From positions 110,441 through 174,440 of the forward strand of contig JANXBS010000003.1 of NCBI GenBank assembly GCA_025060615.1: a stretch of DNA of 64,000 nucleotides, read 5' to 3'. Within the stretch, counting starts at the first letter, position 1, and each line of letters begins with the position of its first letter. The position numbers and the translations under genes were made by a program. The notes beneath the pieces were generated by a model, which was not told the DNA's origin, made no database searches, and saw only the letters and a program-made list of their open reading frames with translations. Source of the stretch: Anaerolineae bacterium. Lineage in GTDB: Bacteria > Chloroflexota > Anaerolineae > DUEN01. Of the stretch, positions 1-8,516 are shown one piece after another.

Positions 1-439
1 CCGCGTCGAAGAACGGATCCAGAGGACGCAGGATCTTGGTGGTAGACAGCAGTGGGATCCCCTCGACGGCGATCATGACCAGGTCAAGCTGCTCGCCGCC
101 GGCAATACGAGTGATGATGAGGTCTGCATATCCCGACCAACCTCCGGGCATATCCGTCTGTCCCACTTCGAGGGTGATGTTCGGATATCGCTCCTTGGCC
201 CGCTTGAGCGTGCCGTCCCAAGTTTGCACGCCCATTTGGGATGTCGCAACGATCCTCACGGGCTGAGCGGGTGCTTTGGGTGGCGCCGCGGCTTCCTTGG
301 GGGCCTCAGCCGGCTGCGGAGCGGCCTGTGGGACTGTGCAGGCCGCCATCAACGCCCCTGTAAGCGTCGCCGCTGAAAGGCGTAACATCTCCCGGCGGCT
401 AATCTTGCGCGCCATGAACGAATGATCTTGTGTTAGCAT
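1..439 (-). CDS. ABC solute-binding protein, family 1, partial (N-terminus)
   Basis: This is the first 146 codons of an extracellular solute-binding protein; the rest lies beyond the left edge. The ATG at 439 follows a strong AGGAGG about 8 bases upstream. The N-terminus has a twin-arginine stretch (SRREML, Arg15-Arg16) and a hydrophobic run ending in the lipobox LMAAC (Cys34), so it is probably a Tat- or Sec-exported lipoprotein. A Pro/Ala-rich linker precedes a mature start with the RIVATSQMG and LDLVMIA segments expected of family 1 sugar-binding proteins. It lies 110 bases downstream of the peptide transporter operon, but its own strong ribosome site and different family suggest a separate transport system. 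Substrate unknown. Confidence 0.85.
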   Translation of the reverse strand, partial: MLTQDHSFMARKISRREMLRLSAATLTGALMAACTVPQAAPQPAEAPKEAAAPPKAPAQPVRIVATSQMGVQTWDGTLKRAKERYPNITLEVGQTDMPGGWSGYADLIITRIAGGEQLDLVMIAVEGIPLLSTTKILRPLDPFFDA

Positions 440-549
440 CTTTCTGCCTCCTAATTATAATTTCGGTAAGCTAACAAGTCTACCTCAATCCGCAAGATAC
501 GAAGCGATAGCTCCGGTTTTGAGTAGTTTGTCGTCATCGAGATCGCTAG

Positions 550-1536
550 TCAGCGAGTTAACGTATAATCCACAGGCCTGAAGCACAACACTTGCCTTCC
601 CTCAGGCAATTCTATCATCGGTGGTTTGTGCTGCCTGCAAATCTGACGGGCATAAACGCAGCGTGGGGCGAATTTGCAGGCTGTTGCTGTATATTCTTTT
701 ACTTCGAGATCTGGCAACGTAAAATTTTCACTCCATTTCTCACCGATTTTGGGAATAGATTCCATCAACAGCTCTGTATATGGATGAGCTGGCTCGGTCA
801 AGATCATGTTGGATGGGCCATATTCGACTACATGACCTCGATACATGATAGCAATTGAGTCACTCACATAATAAGCTGTGGAAAGGTCATGAGTAATATA
901 TAGGAAACTAATGTTATGCGAACTTTTCAGGCTGAGAAACAGATTCACAATGTTCATCCGCAAGGAAGCATCAATCATGCTCACCGGTTCATCGGCGATG
1001 ATCAGTCTGGGTTTAGGGATCAAGGCGCGCGCCACTGAGATCCTTTGAAGTTCTCCTCCAGAGAACTGGTTAGGGTATTTTCCCGATACTGCATTCAGGT
1101 CGAGTCCCACTGAAGAAAGCGCGTCAGCGATGACCTCACGCGCTTCTCGGCGGTTGCCAACGATCCCGAGATTGATGGCTGTTTCATATAGATAGGTATC
1201 CACTGGCTTACGCATGCTGAATGTCTCAAAGGGGTTCTGAAAGATAGGTTGCACAAGCCGCTTAAACTGATGATCGTCTATCTTATCTCTTGCTTTAAAC
1301 AGGCTTTTGCCTTCAAGGAAGACCTCTCCTCTAGTAGGCTCCACCAACCTGAGTAGGATACGAGCTAAGGTGGTTTTTCCACTCCCGGACTCACCCACAA
1401 TACTCAAAATGGATGGGGTATTACCATCCATAGACAGACTTACATGGTCAACCGCGACCAGCCTGATCCCCCAAACCAGGCCGCCAATTCGAAATACCTT
1501 TGTGACATTATTAATCTCGATCAGTTTATTGCCCAT
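550..1536 (-). CDS. Oligopeptide-type ABC transporter ATP-binding protein (OppF/DppF-like)
   Basis: This is the second ATPase of a peptide/opine/nickel-type importer. It has a Walker A (GESGSGKT, near residue 50), the ABC signature FSGGELQR (near 157), a Walker B (LIIADEP) and the C-terminal oligo_HPY cysteine region (CKFAPRCVYARQICRQ) typical of OppD/OppF proteins. An upstream GTG at 1560 is in frame but has no ribosome site. The ATG at 1536 gives the usual N-terminus (MGNKLIEINNV) behind a weak AAGAG. It is the last gene of the operon binding protein - permease - permease - OppD - OppF. This family can also carry oligosaccharides, so peptide specificity is not proven. Confidence 0.9.
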   Translation of the reverse strand: MGNKLIEINNVTKVFRIGGLVWGIRLVAVDHVSLSMDGNTPSILSIVGESGSGKTTLARILLRLVEPTRGEVFLEGKSLFKARDKIDDHQFKRLVQPIFQNPFETFSMRKPVDTYLYETAINLGIVGNRREAREVIADALSSVGLDLNAVSGKYPNQFSGGELQRISVARALIPKPRLIIADEPVSMIDASLRMNIVNLFLSLKSSHNISFLYITHDLSTAYYVSDSIAIMYRGHVVEYGPSNMILTEPAHPYTELLMESIPKIGEKWSENFTLPDLEVKEYTATACKFAPRCVYARQICRQHKPPMIELPEGRQVLCFRPVDYTLTR

Positions 1537-1560
1537 AGCTCTTATACGGGTAGGCAGCAC

Positions 1561-2517
1561 CTATTGGCGCAGATGGCAAGCTACATAATGCCTTGGTTCA
1601 ATCTCGAGTAACTGGGGGTCTATTTGGCGACAGATATCCATCGCGAAAGGACACCGAGGCGCAAAACGACATCCACTGGGTAAATTGAGAAGACTAGGCG
1701 GAGCACCAGCGATCCCTTCTCTCTTAGTACGGTCTCCAATGCGAGGCAATGATTTGATCAACAGATCCGTATAGGGATGCAGTGGACGATTGAAAACCAT
1801 CTCCGTTAAACCTAACTCAACTATTCTGCCAGCATACATGATCGCCATTCGATGAGAGATTTGGTAATGTACGCCCATATCATGAGAAACGACCAGCAGC
1901 GTGTTCTGCATCCTCTGCTGCACTTGAGTCAGCATCCTGAGGATGCCTCTCTGCACTACTACATCAAGAGCGGTGGTCGGCTCGTCAGCCAGGACGATCT
2001 TAGGATGGAGAAAGGTAGCTAGCGCTACTAGGATCCGTTGCTTCATACCACCGCTGAGTTGGTGAGGATAGGCCCTTAGGATCTCAGATGGCAATCCTAG
2101 CTCTTTCAGATAGTCTATAAGTTGGGCTCGAATGAGCTGTTTGTCTCCTACCTGGTGGAATCGAGAGATAGCGTCAAAGAACTGGGTTTCGATCCTAACG
2201 ACGGGATTGAGAACGCTCATAGATCCTTGGGGGATATAGGAGATGAATCTCCACCATCCCTCACGCAGGTTATTGCCGTTCAGGACTATGACTTGTCCAT
2301 TTTCCTCCATCTCAGCTCTGATCTGCCCAGAGACGAGCTTCAGCGGCCATTCCACATAGCCATACATGACCTTGAGCAGGGTGGATTTCCCACATCCTGA
2401 TTCACCAGCGATTCCAAGTATCTCGTTTTTGCGGACTTCCAAGCTGACATCGTCAACTGCTTTAACGGTTCCCCTGGGCGTCTCATAATAAGCCCGCACA
2501 TCTCTAAGTGTGAGCAT
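1561..2517 (-). CDS. Oligopeptide-type ABC transporter ATP-binding protein (OppD/DppD-like)
   Basis: This is the first ATPase of the peptide-type importer, 318 residues. Visible motifs are Walker A GESGCGKST (about 38-46), signature LSGGMKQR (about 154), Walker B IVLADEPTTALD (about 173) and a C-terminal oligo_HPY segment with CRFAPRCPFAMDICRQ. The start ATG overlaps the 3' end of the upstream permease gene by 14 bases and has GGGAGAGG as ribosome site, a typical translationally coupled arrangement. It probably pairs with OppF to form an ATPase heterodimer on the cytoplasmic face of the two permeases. Confidence 0.92.
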   Translation of the reverse strand: MLTLRDVRAYYETPRGTVKAVDDVSLEVRKNEILGIAGESGCGKSTLLKVMYGYVEWPLKLVSGQIRAEMEENGQVIVLNGNNLREGWWRFISYIPQGSMSVLNPVVRIETQFFDAISRFHQVGDKQLIRAQLIDYLKELGLPSEILRAYPHQLSGGMKQRILVALATFLHPKIVLADEPTTALDVVVQRGILRMLTQVQQRMQNTLLVVSHDMGVHYQISHRMAIMYAGRIVELGLTEMVFNRPLHPYTDLLIKSLPRIGDRTKREGIAGAPPSLLNLPSGCRFAPRCPFAMDICRQIDPQLLEIEPRHYVACHLRQ

Positions 2518-3343
2518 ACTGATAGCCTCTCCCTGCTGCAGACCGTTCTGAAAGGCCAGTAGACGTCAAGAACAGAGCAATGAAGAGCATCACGATGGTC
2601 ACCACTGGCGGCCCGATCCACCACCACTGTTCTCTTAAGAGAGCCTGATGTTGCAATGCCCAGTAGATCATCGTACCCAGCGTGGCTTCCTCTAAGCTAG
2701 AAAGTCCAATAACTGCTAATCCGGATTCTGTCGCGATCCCGACCAGTACTGTATTGACGAAGTTAGCCATGGCCCAGCCCGTGATATAGGGAAAGATCTC
2801 TTTGGTGATGATCTGAAACGTACTTTCACCAGAGAACCACGCTGTGTTTACGAATTCACGCTCTCGCATGCTCAATGCCATAGCGCGTGTCTGCCGAGCC
2901 GGCCAGGGCCAATTGAAGATCACAAGGATACCACTGATCAGCAGCAATGAGGCTCTACCTTGTAACAGAGAGGCCATCAGGATCAGAATAGGGAGAGAAG
3001 GAATGACCACGAAGGTGTCCATGAACAGTGTCAATATTCGATCTGTGAATCCACCACTAAAGCCAGCCGTCAATCCGGCCATCACACCAATCGCAGTGGC
3101 AAAGAATGCTACGGTCAAGCCGACGATGAGCGAACCTCGGGTAGCCCAGGTTAACAGCCAGAACGTATCCTGTCCCAAATTGGTAGTTCCCAACAGGTGT
3201 TCTCGGCTCGGTGGCAAGTTGCGCGGCATTACATTCCACACCCGAGGATCATATGGCGCGAAAAACGGCAAGATCACACCTAGTAGGATAAAAATACTTA
3301 ACAGAAAAAATCCGACTTTCAATCTTCCGTTTAGTTTAGTCAT
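2504..3343 (-). CDS. ABC transporter permease, DppC/OppC family
   Basis: This is the inner-membrane permease of the peptide-type system, 279 residues. An N-terminal helix (KVGFFLLSIFILLGVILPFF) is followed by the family segment LLGTTNLGQDTFW (normally LGTDxxGRD) and about five more membrane helices. The cytoplasmic loop REREFVNTAWFSGESTFQII corresponds to the EAA-type ATPase-docking region. No convincing Shine-Dalgarno precedes the ATG, so translation may be coupled to the upstream permease gene, which ends 26 bases earlier. Confidence 0.9.
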   Translation of the reverse strand: MTKLNGRLKVGFFLLSIFILLGVILPFFAPYDPRVWNVMPRNLPPSREHLLGTTNLGQDTFWLLTWATRGSLIVGLTVAFFATAIGVMAGLTAGFSGGFTDRILTLFMDTFVVIPSLPILILMASLLQGRASLLLISGILVIFNWPWPARQTRAMALSMREREFVNTAWFSGESTFQIITKEIFPYITGWAMANFVNTVLVGIATESGLAVIGLSSLEEATLGTMIYWALQHQALLREQWWWIGPPVVTIVMLFIALFLTSTGLSERSAAGRGYQYAHT

Positions 3344-3369
3344 AGCTGATTAGATTAATTCTATGTTGA

Positions 3370-4368
3370 TCACCGATATCGGATTCTGGGATCGAAGAAA
3401 GGATAGAGTAGGTCCACTAAGAATGTGGCAGTCGCCACAGCTATGATAGATAAGCTAATCGTTCCCATTAGTAGATTGTAATCAGCCTGCAGAACAGCTG
3501 TATAAATCAAGGTGCCAAGTCCAGGGTAAGCGAATAGAATCTCCGTAATTAGCGCGCCATTAAACACACCGCCTAGCACTAGTGCTAGCATGGTGATCTG
3601 AGGTAAGATGGCGTTTCTCAGCACATACTGTCCCATGATTTTCCCTTCTCCAACTCCTTTCAACTTGGCAAAACGCACAAAATCTTCTTCAGAGATACTA
3701 GACGAGAGGGCCTTCATGCTGAGCACCCACCAACCAGAACCAGCAATAACGATAGAAAGTGCAGGAAGGATAGAGTTATAAACCGTACTAACTATAAATT
3801 GTAAACTGGGGAATTTACCTTGTACACTAAATGATAGTGGAAAAATCGGCTTTATATAGACAAACAAAATAATCAAAATCAATGCTAAAATATAGTAAGG
3901 GATTGGATAGATAGTTACTGCGATCGCCTCTAGGATTCGAGAATACACTTTATGGCGATAATAGCCGCTCAAAAGTCCAATCACATTTCCGATCACCCAA
4001 GCGATAATTGCGGAAGACAGGAGCAGGAAAAGAGACCATGGAATGGCTTTGCGGATTAGATCCATCACTGGAGTGGGAAACATGGCCAAAGAAGGGCCAA
4101 AATCACCAGTCAAAAGTACTCGTTTCAGAAAACCCACATACTGCTGTCCCAGTGTCCCTTCTAGGCCAAAGGACGCAATCAGAGACTGACGCAGGGCCTG
4201 TACCTGCTCAGGTTCCATAAACGCGCCTTGCGACATCACTCTGCCCAACATGGCCTCAACGGGATCTGATGGCATGAGTCTAGGAATGAAGAAGATAGTT
4301 GTGATCCCGACCCAAATCACCAGAATATAGATCAGGATACGAGACAACAAAAATCGCACGAACCCCAT
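3370..4368 (-). CDS. ABC transporter permease, DppB/OppB family
   Basis: This is the partner permease of the peptide-type importer, 332 residues from the chosen ATG at 4368. That ATG has AGGGAGC eight bases upstream and gives the standard N-terminus MGFVRFLLSRILIYI. A longer in-frame start at 4443 would add 25 residues unlike the family. Six membrane segments can be read. The FAKLKGVGEGKI loop is the EAA-type docking motif (usually ARAKGL), and the C-terminal LVDLLYPFFDPRIRYR ending is characteristic of DppB proteins. It lies just after the binding-protein gene. Confidence 0.92.
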   Translation of the reverse strand: MGFVRFLLSRILIYILVIWVGITTIFFIPRLMPSDPVEAMLGRVMSQGAFMEPEQVQALRQSLIASFGLEGTLGQQYVGFLKRVLLTGDFGPSLAMFPTPVMDLIRKAIPWSLFLLLSSAIIAWVIGNVIGLLSGYYRHKVYSRILEAIAVTIYPIPYYILALILIILFVYIKPIFPLSFSVQGKFPSLQFIVSTVYNSILPALSIVIAGSGWWVLSMKALSSSISEEDFVRFAKLKGVGEGKIMGQYVLRNAILPQITMLALVLGGVFNGALITEILFAYPGLGTLIYTAVLQADYNLLMGTISLSIIAVATATFLVDLLYPFFDPRIRYR

Positions 4369-4439
4369 AGCAAGCTCCCTTAGTTGGGGTAGGGAAGGTG
4401 CAAGCACGAAGCACTGCACCTTCCCCTCTCCTTGTATGA

Positions 4440-6395
4440 TCACCTTCTTCCTGTTGGCTCAAATTTGGGAACCATGTACTTAAAGAGTGACCACCACCAC
4501 CATGGGCCTTCGTAGTAGTTGTTAGCATCAGGGAAATTCGTCCAGTAATAGGTATCTACTGGTACGAATTTCGAAGTCCCGAACATAGGCAACCATGGCA
4601 GTTCGGCAACCCACGCCTTCATGAACTCCCTCATCAGCTCAACGGTCTTCGGGTCGTCGCTAGTCAGGAAGGACAGTTCATCCAAGATGGCACTGAGGGT
4701 GTCACTTTCATAGCGGACAGCGTTGCCGGGAGCTGGTTGTCCGATCGGCACGATGTACTTTTTGTGCCAGGCGCTAACCATATTATCGTAGATATCGGGG
4801 GCGACGCCACAGCCGGGCCAGTAGGAACCAGCGTCGAAGGTGCCGTTGCTCCAGCTACTCCAGAAGGTGCCAGCTTCCATCGCCTGCACATTGACATCAA
4901 TGCCAAACTGACGCCAGACATCAGCTACGGCGTAAGCCAGCCGCTGAGACTGGACCTCAAAGTTAGCCGGCGCATTGATCGTCATTCTCCAAGGAGTTCC
5001 ATCAGGTAACAACCATTTACCATCGGCGCCTCTCTTGAACCCAACGCTTTCTAAGAGTTGAGCTGCCTTCTCAGGATCGTACTTCCACCAGCCCACGCCG
5101 AAGAGGTCGATAATCTCTTGCTCGTCAGTGGGGATGCCTTCAATTCCTTGGTCTCTTAGGGTCTTGGCCATCTTCACTGCGAAGTCAGGATCGAAAGGCT
5201 TGTAGCCGTCCTCAAACGCGAAGTCTATCAGCCAGGGTCGTAACGGCTTGTGGTAGGTTTCCTGTAGGATGTGAATGGGCGGTGTGGCAAGCGGGGACAC
5301 CCGCAACATGCCGGCAAAGGTAGCCAGAGATACTTTCTGGATGTCTGTGGCCAGTGCTAGGGCCCAGCGCACCTCCTTCTTTTCATAGGGAGAATTCGGA
5401 ATGACGAACGCAATGCCGCGCTCGCAGGGATCGTCCAGATTGGCCCAAGGGAAGTGATCATACCAAGCCTTGGCATAGGGATTCTTTTGCCGAAGGATGT
5501 CCCAGCTCTCGGGAGTAATGTCCGTGAAAATATCTAGATCGTGTTGGATACCGGCGATTACCCGTTTTTCTTCAGGACCGTAGAACCGAACCAGGATGTA
5601 CTTGGGCTTTGGTTCTCCAGCGATCATGCCAGCATCTGTGCGCTGCCAATCCTGGCGCTTCTCCCACAGGAACCAGTAGCCGTTGGGGTCCACATCCTTG
5701 AGCACGTAGGGGCCGCTGGACACGGGAGGATAAAAATTGAAGGTAGCAGGGTTCTCTGCCTTTTCGAAGACGTGCTTGGGGACCAGTCGAAAGGCGTCGC
5801 CCCACACCGTCACACCCAGGGTATATCCCAACCGCGGTTCGGGTCTTAAGGTCTCAAGCTCGATGGTATATCTGTCGATCACCTTGTAGCTTTTGACAAC
5901 TTGTTTCAGGAAGCCACTATATCCGAACTCTGGCGTGTTCAGAATCATATCCACGGTGTAGGCAAAGTCATCAGAAGTGATTTCGACACCATCACTCCAG
6001 TACATGCCCTGCCGGAGTTTGATCCTGAACTTAGTATAATCCTCATTTAGGGGCTCCGGCATCTCCGCGGCCATAGCTGGGAACTGCTGGCCTGTCACTG
6101 TGTTCATTTCCCACATGTTAGAGAGGGCCAGTTGATGGTATCCCTGATTGAAGCGTGTTCCTGACATATAGGGGTTAAACTGGGTAGGGTTGTCGACGCG
6201 GCCGTCGAGGTGGTCAAGGATGAGCGTTTCATGCCGCGGCGTTCCCACTTCTGTCAGCCTCCCTTCAACCACTGGCGTAGCTTCGGCTGTTGGCAGAGAG
6301 GGGGCCGGGGCCTGAACCAACTGAGCGCACGCTCCTAATAGCAGTCCCGCGATCACTAGAAAAGCGAGGGTAACAGGTTGACATCTCGCTCTCAT
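4440..6395 (-). CDS. ABC transporter substrate-binding lipoprotein, family 5 (peptide/oligosaccharide)
   Basis: This is the extracellular binding protein of the Opp/Dpp-type system, 651 residues, somewhat longer than most DppA/OppA proteins. The signal peptide ends in the lipobox LLGAC (Cys22-24 region), so the mature protein should be lipid-anchored. The body has SBP_bac_5 features such as FRIKLRQGMYWSDGVEITSDDF (a W-SDG-xxTxxDF motif) and the SSGPYVLKDVD segment. The ATG at 6395 follows GAGGAGGTG. It is the first gene of its operon. Family 5 proteins in some thermophiles bind oligosaccharides. With a sugar ABC system directly upstream, a sugar substrate is possible, but the sequence does not decide it. 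Confidence 0.92.
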   Translation of the reverse strand: MRARCQPVTLAFLVIAGLLLGACAQLVQAPAPSLPTAEATPVVEGRLTEVGTPRHETLILDHLDGRVDNPTQFNPYMSGTRFNQGYHQLALSNMWEMNTVTGQQFPAMAAEMPEPLNEDYTKFRIKLRQGMYWSDGVEITSDDFAYTVDMILNTPEFGYSGFLKQVVKSYKVIDRYTIELETLRPEPRLGYTLGVTVWGDAFRLVPKHVFEKAENPATFNFYPPVSSGPYVLKDVDPNGYWFLWEKRQDWQRTDAGMIAGEPKPKYILVRFYGPEEKRVIAGIQHDLDIFTDITPESWDILRQKNPYAKAWYDHFPWANLDDPCERGIAFVIPNSPYEKKEVRWALALATDIQKVSLATFAGMLRVSPLATPPIHILQETYHKPLRPWLIDFAFEDGYKPFDPDFAVKMAKTLRDQGIEGIPTDEQEIIDLFGVGWWKYDPEKAAQLLESVGFKRGADGKWLLPDGTPWRMTINAPANFEVQSQRLAYAVADVWRQFGIDVNVQAMEAGTFWSSWSNGTFDAGSYWPGCGVAPDIYDNMVSAWHKKYIVPIGQPAPGNAVRYESDTLSAILDELSFLTSDDPKTVELMREFMKAWVAELPWLPMFGTSKFVPVDTYYWTNFPDANNYYEGPWWWWSLFKYMVPKFEPTGRR

Positions 6396-6511
6396 GGTAA
6401 CACCTCCTCTTTGGTTCAGTTGTTGAGCTCATCTGACTGCTTTAGTTTAGAATCTTGGCTTGCCTGACACCTGTCATTCGATTAGATGATAGCTCATCAC
6501 CCCCTTTATTT

Positions 6512-7390
6512 TCACCCTTTTAGGCCGGTCAATGTGATCCCCTCAACGATAAACCGCTGTGCTACAAAGTAAAGAATCAGACAAGGCGTTAATACAACCA
6601 CCGATGCTGCCATAAGATAATTCCATTGTGTGCTATATAAGCCGCGAAAAGTCGCCAAGCCGAGCGATAAGTTGAATAATTCTGAATCGTTTAATATGAT
6701 TAACGGCCAAAGAAAATCATTCCAGCCATAGATTACAGAGAAAACAGTAACCGTAGCCAATGCAGGTTTGATCAATGGCAAAATAATTCGCCACCAAATG
6801 CCGATATACCCACATCCATCAATTTTAGCTGCATCATCTAACTCGGTCGGGATCGTAGCCATGAACTGACGTAAAAGGAAAATATAGAATGCGCCACCGA
6901 AATAAGCTGGTACCAATAAAGGTAGATATGTGTTCAACCACCCGAGTTGCTTATATAGGATATACAACGGCACCATAGTTACCTGGCCTGGTAACATCAT
7001 TGTGGAGAGAAGGATCACAAAGACCGCATCACGTCCGCGAAAACGAAAACGCGCGAATCCATAAGCAATCCAAGAACTAGAAAGCACCACGCCAAAGGTG
7101 CCCACCGTAACCAAGAACAGAGTATTAGCTAACAGTCGTGGAAAGTTCATCAAGGTGAGTGCTTTTGGGTAGTTTTCCCATAAAACAGGATTAGGGATCC
7201 ACTTGGGTGGATATAGCCAAACATCAGCTTCGATTTTAAGTGATGAAGACACCATCCAAAAGAATGGTAAGGAGAAAATGAAACCCAATGCTGTTAACGT
7301 CACATACCATAGTACTTTACTAATGAATTGCTGCAAATGATGAGCAGTGAACTTACTTCTCGCTAAAGAATCGGTTGTTTTTACAACCAT
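6512..7390 (-). CDS. Carbohydrate ABC transporter permease, MalG family
   Basis: This is the second inner-membrane permease of a CUT1-type sugar importer, 292 residues, with about six membrane helices. The EAA loop reads ELDDAAKIDGCGYIGIWWRI followed by LPLIKPA, the docking site for the MalK-type ATPase. The ATG at 7390 follows GAGGT at 8 bases. The upstream MalF-type gene ends 6 bases before it, so the two are co-transcribed. No MalK-type ATPase is encoded here; as in many bacteria a shared ATPase encoded elsewhere is likely. Confidence 0.93.
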   Translation of the reverse strand: MVVKTTDSLARSKFTAHHLQQFISKVLWYVTLTALGFIFSLPFFWMVSSSLKIEADVWLYPPKWIPNPVLWENYPKALTLMNFPRLLANTLFLVTVGTFGVVLSSSWIAYGFARFRFRGRDAVFVILLSTMMLPGQVTMVPLYILYKQLGWLNTYLPLLVPAYFGGAFYIFLLRQFMATIPTELDDAAKIDGCGYIGIWWRIILPLIKPALATVTVFSVIYGWNDFLWPLIILNDSELFNLSLGLATFRGLYSTQWNYLMAASVVVLTPCLILYFVAQRFIVEGITLTGLKG

Positions 7391-7396
7391 AGTAGA

Positions 7397-8350
7397 TTAC
7401 CTCTTTGCCATATCACCTTCATAGTATACCCAGCGGTCAGCTAGCCGGAGCTGAATAAGTGTAAGAATCAAGATGATGATAAAGAGAATCCATGCCATTG
7501 CCGCTGCATAACCCATACGTAGTAAAGCGAAACCCTGACGGAACAGGTATAACACATAGAATAATGTCGCATCCTGTGGCCCACCACTAGTCATAATGTA
7601 AGATTGCGTAAATACCTGAAATGACCCGATCATACCCATGATCAGATTAAAGAAGATGACCGGTGTCATCATTGGCACCGTAATATGCCAAAAACGTTGC
7701 CAATGGCTGGCACCATCAATTTCAGCCGCTTCATACAGGCCACGTGGCACACCCTGTAAGCCGGCCAAGAAAATGACTGCCGTGCTTCCTACTCCCCAGA
7801 GGCTCATCAGAATGAAAGCCGGTTTAGCCCACTTAGGATCAACAAGCCAACCTGGCGTAGGCAGTCCAATCGAGCGTAGTAAGTAGTTAATTAACCCGAA
7901 TTGCGGGTTAAATAACCAAATCCACAACAATGACACAGCTACACCAGAAGTTACAGAAGGTAAATAAAACACTGTACGGAAGAAGTTCATGCCAGACAAC
8001 TTGACGTTAAGCAATAAAGAGAGAGCAAAAGCAAAAATAATACCTAAAGGAACGCTGAAAAGTACATAATAAGTCGTATTGTACAATGACAGTCGAAACA
8101 ATCGATCAGCTGTAAACAGGTTTATATAGTTTTTGAGCCCAATCCAACGTGGCGGTGTAATTAGTTCGTAGTCTGTCAAACTTAACCAGAGTGACGCAAC
8201 CATAGGACCCAATGTGAAGACCATAAAACCAATAATCCAGGGAGCAATGAAAAACCAACCCCAGAAGGCTTCGCGGTTAACCAGTCTAGATCGGCGCTTG
8301 AATGCTATTTGTGATGGTATTTTGGCTGCCCTTATCCCGATCAAACCCAT
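7397..8350 (-). CDS. Carbohydrate ABC transporter permease, MalF family
   Basis: This is the first inner-membrane permease of the sugar importer, 317 residues from the ATG at 8350. That ATG has AAGGTGG upstream; an in-frame TTG at 8383 adds 11 unlikely residues. The N-terminal helix AFWGWFFIAPWIIGFMVF is typical of the family, and the EAA loop is LYEAAEIDGASHWQRFWHIT followed by VPMM. Membrane segments continue to the C-terminal RLADRWVYYEG. Partner of the MalG-type protein downstream and the binding protein upstream. Confidence 0.93.
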   Translation of the reverse strand: MGLIGIRAAKIPSQIAFKRRSRLVNREAFWGWFFIAPWIIGFMVFTLGPMVASLWLSLTDYELITPPRWIGLKNYINLFTADRLFRLSLYNTTYYVLFSVPLGIIFAFALSLLLNVKLSGMNFFRTVFYLPSVTSGVAVSLLWIWLFNPQFGLINYLLRSIGLPTPGWLVDPKWAKPAFILMSLWGVGSTAVIFLAGLQGVPRGLYEAAEIDGASHWQRFWHITVPMMTPVIFFNLIMGMIGSFQVFTQSYIMTSGGPQDATLFYVLYLFRQGFALLRMGYAAAMAWILFIIILILTLIQLRLADRWVYYEGDMAKR

Positions 8351-8445
8351 TCTCTTACCACCTTCTCTCGGACGTGTTATCAATCACTGTCTCCTATTCG
8401 CGCCTGTGAACCCATACAGGCACCTAAGAGTTCAGATGCGATTCG

Positions 8446-8497
8446 CTGAAATAGCCTGCAGATATCGGTTTGGACCGACGACTGCAGGCTATTTCAG
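8446..8497 (-). repeat. 16-bp perfect inverted repeat between sugar-binding protein and permease genes
   Basis: CTGAAATAGCCTGCAG (8446-8461) is matched exactly by its reverse complement at 8482-8497. The 20-base loop contains a further short inverted repeat, TCGGT...ACCGA (8465-8478). No run of T follows, so it is not a simple terminator. In sugar ABC operons a stable hairpin after the binding-protein gene often protects the upstream mRNA and lowers permease expression; that role is inferred here. Confidence 0.8.
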
Positions 8498-8516
8498 TCG
8501 GTTGTGACTCTGCGAG

